Shown: one piece after another, positions 30,895 to 38,443 of the stretch
Position numbering within the stretch: the stretch's first letter is position 1
How the letters are laid out: every line of letters starts with the position of its first letter
Assembly (NCBI GenBank): GCA_021295855.1
Contig: JAGWBO010000012.1
Span: forward strand, 18,436-56,878
Direction: 5' to 3'
DNA: 38,443 nucleotides
DNA from: Pseudomonadales bacterium
Lineage (GTDB): Bacteria > Pseudomonadota > Gammaproteobacteria > Pseudomonadales > Azotimanducaceae
The notes under the pieces: model-generated
Database searches by the model: none
What the model was told of the DNA's origin: nothing
The model's input: only the letters and a program-made list of their open reading frames with translations
Made by a program: the position numbers and the translations under genes

Positions 30895-31890
30895 ATGCCC
30901 ACACCGCGTCGTGAAATCGCTGACACGCTGCAATTCGCTCTCGAGGTTATGGCGCTTATACCCCACCGGATCCAAATAACTGCAAAAGACATCCAGCAAG
31001 AGCTAGCTGCAAGATCGACGCAGCGTGACTTGCGCTCCGTGCAACGCATGCTCAAGACACTCTCAGGTATCTACCCTCAGTTAGAGGTATATACCAAGCG
31101 CAAAGAGTATGGCTACAAATGGGGTACACAGGCGCCTAAGATCATGCTACCGAGTATGTCATCCATCGAGGCGTTACTGCTCGTCATGTCGCAGAACTAT
31201 CTGAGTAATTTCCTACCCCAAGACCTAAACAACTCCTTGAATTCTTTTTTCGTCGAAGCAAACGCAGTGCTAAAGTCGCAGTCCGCCGATCAATCTGCAA
31301 AGGACTGGCTTGAAAAGGTGCGATTCACCCCACCGACGCAACCACTGATTCCTCCGATGATTGAGCCCGAGTTACTTGAGACGGTGACACACTGCTTGTT
31401 CAACAATCTTGAGTTGGCATTAACATATCAAAATCGACGCGGTGAGGTTAGCGAGTATGTGGTTCATCCCTACGGATTGATTGATCGCGCACCCGTGCTC
31501 TACTTAGTCGCTGACAGTCTGAGAACGGAAGAGGTCGATAAGCGGATTCGTACTTTCGCCGTCCATCGGATGGTCAGTGTCAGACAGTTAGATTTCCAAT
31601 TTGATCGACCAGCGGAATTTGATCTGAATGAATACGTGACTGAAGGCAGACATATGTTCGGTCGTGGTGAACAGGTCAGACTCAGTTTTGAGATTCGGAG
31701 CAGTCCTGGATTGCACCTTCGAGAGGCACGCCTTTCGGAAGATCAAGCCATTGAAGAACTCAATCACGGTTGGATGCGTGTCACGGCGACCGTCAACGAG
31801 AGTCTCGAATTGAAACGCTGGATGAACAGTTTCGGCGAAGATTTGCGCGATGTGAATATGACATTCCTCGACGACGAACCCGATTCCTGA
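30895..31890 (+). CDS. WYL-domain transcriptional regulator
   Basis: N-terminal wHTH (STQRDLRSVQRMLKTLSGIYP...YGYKWG), LTYQNRRGEVSEYVVHPYGLIDRAPVLYLVADS...RTFAVHRMVSV, C-terminal WCX-like region. Confidence 0.88.
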   Translation: MPTPRREIADTLQFALEVMALIPHRIQITAKDIQQELAARSTQRDLRSVQRMLKTLSGIYPQLEVYTKRKEYGYKWGTQAPKIMLPSMSSIEALLLVMSQNYLSNFLPQDLNNSLNSFFVEANAVLKSQSADQSAKDWLEKVRFTPPTQPLIPPMIEPELLETVTHCLFNNLELALTYQNRRGEVSEYVVHPYGLIDRAPVLYLVADSLRTEEVDKRIRTFAVHRMVSVRQLDFQFDRPAEFDLNEYVTEGRHMFGRGEQVRLSFEIRSSPGLHLREARLSEDQAIEELNHGWMRVTATVNESLELKRWMNSFGEDLRDVNMTFLDDEPDS

Positions 31891-31955
31891 ACTCGAACTG
31901 TCTACTGGAAGGTCGATTTTGAGCTGATAGTGCCAATACCGCTAGCTAATCCGGC

Positions 31956-32876
31956 CTATACGTTGGGAGCGTTAAGACTTAGCGCAAGCTCGCGAATGAA
32001 TGATGGTCCAATACCGCAACACCCACCTAGATAGGTTGCGCCCGCATCTATGAACCGGTTCGACCAGTCTACGAACATCTCAGGGTTTAAGCCCGCATCC
32101 CGGATGATCTCTTGTTCATCATCGAGCGTCCAGTCCTCAGGTACCGGTTTGAATCGATTGGGATACCCGCCTATCCGACATGTAGCGACTTTCTGCGCTT
32201 CTTCAATGCCGCGAAGTACCGAATGCGGTGTCGTACAGTTAAACAAAATAGCGATTGGATCGTACCCACTCATCGCATCGACTGCCTGCGTTACGGACTC
32301 ACCACTACGGAGTTTTGATCCATCTCTATCGTCCAACGTAAATGACACCATCCAGTTGCGACGCGCAGCATCCGACGATGCTCTAAGTGCTTCAGCGACG
32401 TGCGTTGCCTCGTCGATTGATGACATCGTTTCAGCAAGGAAGAGGTCTACCGACGGCGCCATGCTCTCAATCAGCGCGAGGTATACGGGTATGGCTTGTC
32501 GTGCGGACGGAACTAAATCCGGTCGATAGCTTTCGTCCAAAGGCGGCAGACACCCTGCAACACGTTCATCGTTGTTTCGACCGTGCTTCTCTATCGCGGC
32601 ACGAGCTAGCTGCGATGCGGATGTCGCCAGTTCACGCATGCGATGTCCCAATCCAGCTTTATCAAGGTAGGAAGGAATCGTCGAGTATGTATTGGTGGTG
32701 ATGATCGTCGCACCGGCCGCGAGGTATTCCTCGTGAAGTGCGGTGACCGCTTCGGGGTGATCAATCAACGCGCGTGCCGACCAGAGTCCGTCACGAGTTG
32801 AAAACCCTCGCTCTGCGAGCTCTTCACCCATGCTGCCATCCATTAACGTGATGGACTGACTCTCGTTTGGTGCCAC
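31956..32876 (-). CDS. Homocysteine S-methyltransferase family protein
   Basis: LMDGSMGEEL, TNTYSTIPSYL, C-terminal zinc motif YLGGCCGIGPSFIREL. Confidence 0.88.
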   Translation of the reverse strand: MAPNESQSITLMDGSMGEELAERGFSTRDGLWSARALIDHPEAVTALHEEYLAAGATIITTNTYSTIPSYLDKAGLGHRMRELATSASQLARAAIEKHGRNNDERVAGCLPPLDESYRPDLVPSARQAIPVYLALIESMAPSVDLFLAETMSSIDEATHVAEALRASSDAARRNWMVSFTLDDRDGSKLRSGESVTQAVDAMSGYDPIAILFNCTTPHSVLRGIEEAQKVATCRIGGYPNRFKPVPEDWTLDDEQEIIRDAGLNPEMFVDWSNRFIDAGATYLGGCCGIGPSFIRELALSLNAPNV

Positions 32877-32945
32877 TTTGTCGCTAGTTAGCCGTAATTA
32901 CGCTTGATATTGAACAACTGCTAGTTCATCGTTCGACTATACCAC

Positions 32946-35147
32946 TTACGAAGCGTCTTGAGTCGCTAATCGTTGCTTCAGTTCGCGTCGTCGCTTGTGC
33001 AGGATGGGTTCAGTGTAGCCATTAGGTTGAATTAATCCCTTAAAGACCAAATCGCAAGCAGCCTGAAATGCAATGCTCTTGTCGAATTCCGGGGCCATGT
33101 TGATGTATGCGTCGTCATCCGCGTTTTGCCGATCGACAACTGCAGCCATCCGCTGCATGGTATCCCGCACCTGTTCTTCGCTCACCAATCCGTGATGGAG
33201 CCAGTTTGCGATGTGTTGACTGGAGATCCGGCAGGTTGCGCGGTCTTCCATGAGACCCACGTTGTTGATATCAGGGACTTTTGAGCAACCAATCCCTTGA
33301 TCAACCCAGCGCACGACATAGCCAAGAATCCCCTGCGCGTTGTTGTCCAACTCGTTCTGAACTTCCTCAACGGACAGATTCTCACCTTGAGCGAGCGGAA
33401 TCGTCAGGATGTCATCGATATTCGCTTTCGTTCGTTCTCGAAGTTCACGCTGTCGATTGGCCACACTGATTCTGTGGTAATGCAACGCATGAAGCGTTGC
33501 CGCAGTAGGCGAAGGAACCCACGCACACGAAGCGCCCGCCGTAGGGTGATTCTGCTTGGTTGAAAGCATCTCCTTCATTTCATCAGGCTTTGGCCACATG
33601 CCTTTGCCGATCTGAGCTTTGCCTTCGAATCCCGTCTCAAGACCGTTATCTACATTACTGTCTTCATACGCAAGAATCCAGGTCTCCTGTTTCATAGGCT
33701 CCTTACGCCCCATCAATCCTGCCTGCATACTGGTGTGGATTTCGTCCCCAGTACGATCAAGAAAGCCCGTGTTGATGAACACCACTCGATCTTTTGCGGC
33801 GCGAATGCACTCTTTCAAGTTTAGGCTGGTCCTGCGTTCTTCATCCATGATGCCGACTTTGACCGTATTTCGAGCAAGACCCAGCAGGTCTTCAACACGA
33901 TCAAACAGATCGCACGTGAATTGCGTCTCACTCGGACCATGCATCTTCGGCTTGACGATGTAGATACTGCCGGTCTTGGAGTTCCGCTTCTGACCTTTTT
34001 GCTGTAGATCATGTAGACCGCAGAGACTAGTCACGACGGCGTCCATGATCCCTTCGTAGATCTCGTCGCCGTTTGCGTCAAAAATCGCATCGTTTGTCAT
34101 CAAATGTCCGACGTTTCTCACCAGCAGCAAACTGCGCCCAGGCAACGTGATCTCGGAACCGTCGACATTGGTGAAAGTCCTGTCCTCAGCAAGTACTCGG
34201 TGAACCGTTTCGCCACCTTTCTCGAATGACTCGTCCAAGTCACCCTTCATCAATCCGAGCCAATTGCGATAGACGTCAGTCTTGTCCTCTGCATCGACCG
34301 CGGCAACAGAATCCTCACAGTCTTGAATCGTCGTTACTGCCGATTCAAATATGACATCCTTGACACCCGCTTGATGCACCGCGCCAACGTCATGCGAACG
34401 ATCAATCTGGATTTCAATGTGGAGACCATTGTTCCTGAACAGTACCGAACTGGGTTCATCGTGTGAACCGCTGATAAAACCAATGAACTGTTCGGGGTTT
34501 TCCAATGACACGTCGCCGTTAGAGGTCTTAGCCTTAAGTGTCGCAGTATTGCCTGATTGATCTACGCGATACGAAGTGACGTCCGCGTGGCTCGCTCCCG
34601 ACAACGGTACGATTGCATCAAGTTCTTCCGCGACACGGGCGATCACCAACTCGCCGCGAGCTGGGTTGTAATAGGAACCTTTTTCGGTACCGGCTCCTTC
34701 GGGGATGATGTCCGTCCCGTAAAACGCATCGTACGCACTCCCCCACCGCGCGTTCGCAGCGTTGAGCGCAAATCGCGCGTTAAGTACTGGTACGACCAAT
34801 TGCGGTCCGGCGATCTCAGCGATCTCGGGATCCACGTTCGTAGTCGTGATCTGAAAGTCATCACCTTCTTCTACGAGATAACCAATCTCGTGTAGAAACG
34901 CCTTGTAGTCTTCCAATCCGATTAACGAACCTTTCCGTTCTAAATGCCATGCGTCGATCTTTTCCTGGAGTTCATCTCGCACACGTAACAATTCGGTATT
35001 ACGAGGTGTGAGTTCGCCAACCAAGTCTGCAAAGCCTCGCCAAAACTCGTTGGGATTAACGCCAGTTTCGGGCAACGCTTCATTGGTGATAAAAGCGTCT
35101 AGCGTTGAATCGACCTGCAGGCCAAAGCGATCGACACGTGAAGACAT
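32946..35147 (-). CDS. glcB: Malate synthase G
   Basis: 733 aa; [92 protein letters not shown]. Confidence 0.97.
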   Translation of the reverse strand: MSSRVDRFGLQVDSTLDAFITNEALPETGVNPNEFWRGFADLVGELTPRNTELLRVRDELQEKIDAWHLERKGSLIGLEDYKAFLHEIGYLVEEGDDFQITTTNVDPEIAEIAGPQLVVPVLNARFALNAANARWGSAYDAFYGTDIIPEGAGTEKGSYYNPARGELVIARVAEELDAIVPLSGASHADVTSYRVDQSGNTATLKAKTSNGDVSLENPEQFIGFISGSHDEPSSVLFRNNGLHIEIQIDRSHDVGAVHQAGVKDVIFESAVTTIQDCEDSVAAVDAEDKTDVYRNWLGLMKGDLDESFEKGGETVHRVLAEDRTFTNVDGSEITLPGRSLLLVRNVGHLMTNDAIFDANGDEIYEGIMDAVVTSLCGLHDLQQKGQKRNSKTGSIYIVKPKMHGPSETQFTCDLFDRVEDLLGLARNTVKVGIMDEERRTSLNLKECIRAAKDRVVFINTGFLDRTGDEIHTSMQAGLMGRKEPMKQETWILAYEDSNVDNGLETGFEGKAQIGKGMWPKPDEMKEMLSTKQNHPTAGASCAWVPSPTAATLHALHYHRISVANRQRELRERTKANIDDILTIPLAQGENLSVEEVQNELDNNAQGILGYVVRWVDQGIGCSKVPDINNVGLMEDRATCRISSQHIANWLHHGLVSEEQVRDTMQRMAAVVDRQNADDDAYINMAPEFDKSIAFQAACDLVFKGLIQPNGYTEPILHKRRRELKQRLATQDAS

Positions 35148-35385
35148 ACATGTGCACCGGTAAAAATACGTCGATAATGCTATCGATTGCGTTAGTCCTT
35201 TTTTTGTCGCAGATTAGGTATCTGTTGGTAGCCTCAATCTAGATGCGTTCCACCATATTTGAGCCAATTCACAAAGTCCGCATAAGCACATCGGTAAGCT
35301 AGCGAACCAGAACTGCCGCGCACCGTCTTGATCTATGGGCGCGTCCTCGCCGTTTTCGATTTCAATCCGAAGTTCACACCGTCCA

Positions 35386-36858
35386 ATGACAGATTCATCC
35401 GTCCCCATCATCGTCGGCGTCGCACAAGTCGCACAACGCAATAAAAACCTGCAGCACACAAAAGAGCCGATTGATCTCATGCTTGATGCGTTACACGCCG
35501 CTGCCAACGACTGCGGCAACCACGCAATCCTGGATCGCATAAAGTCGATTCGAGTCAGTCAGGGTCAATGGCAATACGGTAATCCAGCAAGATTCCTTGC
35601 AGAAAAGCTTGAGCTGAATGGTGTCGAAACTGGTAAAACCGTATTTGGTGGTAACGGTGTACAGACCACCTTGAATCTTTCGTGCCTTGATATTCAAAGC
35701 GGTAAATTCGACGTCATCGCAATGACCGGAGGCGAATGTGGCTACTCACAAGCGCATGCCCGACGTTCTGGTCAAGAACTAATTTGGAGAGAGCTTCCAG
35801 GTACACCGGACTGGACTATCAAGTACGGCATCGGCGTTCGTGATCCACTCGAGACTGAACGCGGTATTGGTGGTGCATCGCAGATGTACGCGGTCATCGA
35901 AAACGCAATACGCCACGACCGCGGCGAATCGATCGACGAACATCAGATCATGGTTTCGGAGCTTTGGTCTCGCTTCAATGATGTCGCGCAAACCAACCCA
36001 AACGCTTGGATTCAGCATGACGTGAGCGCCGAAGAAATCCGAACCGAAGGCAGTAATAACCGTCCCATCGCGTTTCCCTACCCGAAGCTCATGAACGCCA
36101 ACAACAACGTTGATCAAGGGGCAGCACTACTTCTCTGTTCGGTGCACATCGCTAAGGAGTTGGGGATTCCCGAGAGTAAGTGGGTCTATCCGTGGGCTGG
36201 TACCGACGCGCACGATACCCAGACCGTATCCCATCGTGCTAAGTTCACAGAAGCGCCAGGATTACGACGAGTCGCGCAAAGCGTGCTCGAACTTGCTGAA
36301 GTAAATCTCAGCGATATAGCTCACTTCGATCTCTACAGCTGCTTCCCATCAGCAGTACAAGTGGCAGCGAAGGAAATCGGTTTGGACCTTGAACAACCGC
36401 TCACGGTAACTGGCGGATTGACGTTCGGAGGCGGTCCTCTGAACAACTACGTGATGCACGCGATCGCTCGAACAGCTGAGCTACTGCGAGCACAAACTGA
36501 CAACATTGGAATGGTCACTGCCAACGGCGGAATCCTCACCAAACACGCTCACGGGATTTACTCTAGCACGCCGCCGTCAAGACCCTTTCAATACCAAAAT
36601 GTTCAGGCTCACGTCGATACGTCGAATCATCGCGTTACCGAAGCGAATCCAAGCGAGCCAGTTCAAGTTGAAGGCTACACTGTGATTTACGGACGTGAAG
36701 CCTCAATTCGTGGTGTCGCCGCTTGCTTGACAGCAGATGGTAAGCGCACCTGGGGATTCACCACGGATCGTGATTTGATGCACGAGATGCAGACCCGCGA
36801 ATTCTGTGGACGAGCTGTTCAAATCGGTGACGACGGCGCGATGCAACCGGTCGCATAG
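35386..36858 (+). CDS. Thiolase-superfamily protein (acetyl-CoA acetyltransferase-like)
   Basis: VPIIVGVAQVAQRNKNLQHTKEPIDLMLDALHAAANDCG...DIAHFDLYSCFPSAVQVAAKEIGL...VTGGLTFGGGPLNNYVMHAI. Internal ATG at 35386 preferred over the track start. Confidence 0.87.
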   Translation: MTDSSVPIIVGVAQVAQRNKNLQHTKEPIDLMLDALHAAANDCGNHAILDRIKSIRVSQGQWQYGNPARFLAEKLELNGVETGKTVFGGNGVQTTLNLSCLDIQSGKFDVIAMTGGECGYSQAHARRSGQELIWRELPGTPDWTIKYGIGVRDPLETERGIGGASQMYAVIENAIRHDRGESIDEHQIMVSELWSRFNDVAQTNPNAWIQHDVSAEEIRTEGSNNRPIAFPYPKLMNANNNVDQGAALLLCSVHIAKELGIPESKWVYPWAGTDAHDTQTVSHRAKFTEAPGLRRVAQSVLELAEVNLSDIAHFDLYSCFPSAVQVAAKEIGLDLEQPLTVTGGLTFGGGPLNNYVMHAIARTAELLRAQTDNIGMVTANGGILTKHAHGIYSSTPPSRPFQYQNVQAHVDTSNHRVTEANPSEPVQVEGYTVIYGREASIRGVAACLTADGKRTWGFTTDRDLMHEMQTREFCGRAVQIGDDGAMQPVA

Positions 36859-36886
36859 TTACCTCAGGTATCGGAAGTCAACTCCC

Positions 36887-37309
36887 TTGAATAGCGAACC
36901 TGCCAGCTTCATCGTTCGCGTCATGGCGATGATCTATGACGCATTGATCGTGCTTGGCATTTGGGTTTTTACGATCGTGCTACTCGTCACAATCGCAGGC
37001 GATGCAGTGGTAGGCGCTTGGGTACAGAGTCTGTTGTTTGTGGAGTTGTTCGCGTTCTTCGCTTACTTCTGGATGAAGCGAGGGCAAACCGTTGGCATGC
37101 TCGCGTGGCGGCTACGCATCGTAAGTACTGAACCTATGACGCTACGACGGGTGTTGCTCCGGTTTGTTGGTGCGTTCCTAGGTGGAGCGTGTCTTTTTCT
37201 AGGTTATCTATGGATACTGTTCGACGGAGACCGACGCAGTTGGTCAGACTTGCTTTCTGGCACGCAAGTCATCCGAGACCCAAAACCACCCAAGCAGCCA
37301 ATGAACTAG
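36887..37309 (+). CDS. RDD family membrane protein (TTG start inferred)
   Basis: FIVRVMAMIYDALIVLGIWVFTIVLL...FAYFWMKRGQTVGMLAWRLRIVS...RRSWSDLLSGTQVI. Confidence 0.85.
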   Translation: MNSEPASFIVRVMAMIYDALIVLGIWVFTIVLLVTIAGDAVVGAWVQSLLFVELFAFFAYFWMKRGQTVGMLAWRLRIVSTEPMTLRRVLLRFVGAFLGGACLFLGYLWILFDGDRRSWSDLLSGTQVIRDPKPPKQPMN

Positions 37310-38160
37310 CCGTCGTAAAACCCTTGCGCGTGGAGACCTAATACCAGGCGTTCCCGGTCAGACGCGATGCGCTCCATCACCCCTTTGTCGAGATGATTGA
37401 GTTCATGCGTCGGCTTTACGCGCTGCGCTATGTCGCGACGACCGTAGTGGAGTTGTAAGAAGAACCGACCAGGATGCACCGATTCGGGTGGTAAACGACG
37501 ATGCCATATGTCCGAAACGAAGAACGCGGCATCACCTGCTTCTGCGACGAGAGGTCGAGCTCCTACATCTTGCCAAGTCAGATCAACATCGGTGTTTCGA
37601 TCCTGCGGCGGCGGACGACCGGATTTATGGCTACCAGGGATAACCGCGGTTGGACCACTCGACATAGGACAGTCTTCAAGATAGAGATGGACTCCCACCG
37701 CAAAGACAGGGTGTGGAAGGTCATCTGGCCAACGTTGGTCTTCGCATAACGGGATGTGTGGCCCAGCATCGATATGCCAGTTCCCGCCGCCATGGGTTGA
37801 ACCGGTAGCTGGTGGGTTACGCCAGCAAGTATTAGCGATGATGTGACAATCTTCCCCGAGCAGCGGTTCAATGACGTCAAGGATGGCTCGATGAACCGCC
37901 GCTTTCTGCGCTAGCGGCGAGCGGTTGAACATCTCATAGCGAAAGTCGTTCGACCATGCACGTTCTTTCTTCGCGTCGCGATAGTCAGGACCGCAGCTCG
38001 CGTATACGCTTTCAATTTGCTCACGAAGCGAGCCTAACTCATCATCAGGCATCACCGCTTTAACAAGCGTCGCGCCATCCTGCTCGAGTTCTTGACTCGC
38101 AGCATTTGTTTCTTCGCGTCGAGGAACTAAATAGCCACCAGGCCATAGTCGGGTGAGCAT
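37306..38160 (-). CDS. Phytanoyl-CoA dioxygenase (PhyH) family protein
   Basis: GGGNWHIDAGPHI (HxD)...GPTAVIPGSHKSGRPPP...GDAAFFVSDIWHRRLPPE. Confidence 0.88.
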   Translation of the reverse strand: MLTRLWPGGYLVPRREETNAASQELEQDGATLVKAVMPDDELGSLREQIESVYASCGPDYRDAKKERAWSNDFRYEMFNRSPLAQKAAVHRAILDVIEPLLGEDCHIIANTCWRNPPATGSTHGGGNWHIDAGPHIPLCEDQRWPDDLPHPVFAVGVHLYLEDCPMSSGPTAVIPGSHKSGRPPPQDRNTDVDLTWQDVGARPLVAEAGDAAFFVSDIWHRRLPPESVHPGRFFLQLHYGRRDIAQRVKPTHELNHLDKGVMERIASDRERLVLGLHAQGFYDG

Positions 38161-38224
38161 GAAGAGCGCTCGCTATAGTTTGCTCGAACTATTTTAAATT
38201 CGCTTTCTAGACAGGACTTTTTCC

Positions 38225-38443
38225 ATGCCGCCGTCAAAAGCGCAACGAGACCTTGAACCAGCACCAAAACGCATAAGTGAAATAGAGCGCTATCTACTTG
38301 ACTTAAAAGGCTATTTAGTAATTGAAGATGCGTTGTCACTAGGTGAAGTCAATACGCTGAACGTAATCATCGACGCGCAACTATTGCCGCCACCTACCAC
38401 GTACAACAGATTCGGTACTGCGCCATTGGGCTCTGGTTTCTTA
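38225..38443 (+). CDS. Phytanoyl-CoA dioxygenase-like protein, N-terminal part only (runs off window)
   Basis: MPPSKAQRDLEPAPKRISEIERYLLDLKGYLVIEDALSLGEVNTLNVIIDAQLLPPPTTYNRFGTAPLGSGFL; typical PhyH N-terminus (ylldlkGYlviedaLs). Confidence 0.65.
   Translation, partial: MPPSKAQRDLEPAPKRISEIERYLLDLKGYLVIEDALSLGEVNTLNVIIDAQLLPPPTTYNRFGTAPLGSGFL

Noticed and set aside
28991-30900. Integrative element attached at tRNA-Leu
   Set aside because: No integrase, and I could not find a repeat of the tRNA 3' end; the accessory genes lie on the 5' side of the tRNA.

Overview
This 38.4 kb window looks chromosomal and bacterial, most likely gammaproteobacterial. It carries a conserved housekeeping backbone: guaA-guaB / xseA / M23 peptidase / der-bamB-yfgM-hisS-rodZ-rlmN-ndk ... 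iscS-trmJ / suhB / secF-secD-yajC-tgt-queA / tRNA-Leu. Accessory genes are inserted in or flank it. The strongest signals for a second look are: (1) an Erg6/SMT1-like sterol C-24 methyltransferase homologue with the eukaryotic signature regions and C-terminal domain, located where iscU-iscA-hscBA-fdx would normally lie; (2) a Doc-like Fic toxin missed by the supplied ORF track because its best-placed start (behind a good Shine-Dalgarno) is ATC, overlapping an unrecognised 58-aa partner ORF; (3) rlmN broken by a net loss of about 29 nt just after its intact radical-SAM CxxxCxxC motif; (4) a SuhB homologue whose metal-binding motifs are replaced, i.e. a probable pseudoenzyme; (5) an avidin-family protein without a visible signal peptide, coupled by a 4-nt overlap to a macrodomain gene; (6) a collapsed isc operon and missing ispG/pilF relative to the ancestral gene order. 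The annotations come from my own reading of motifs in the translations; no database search was run.
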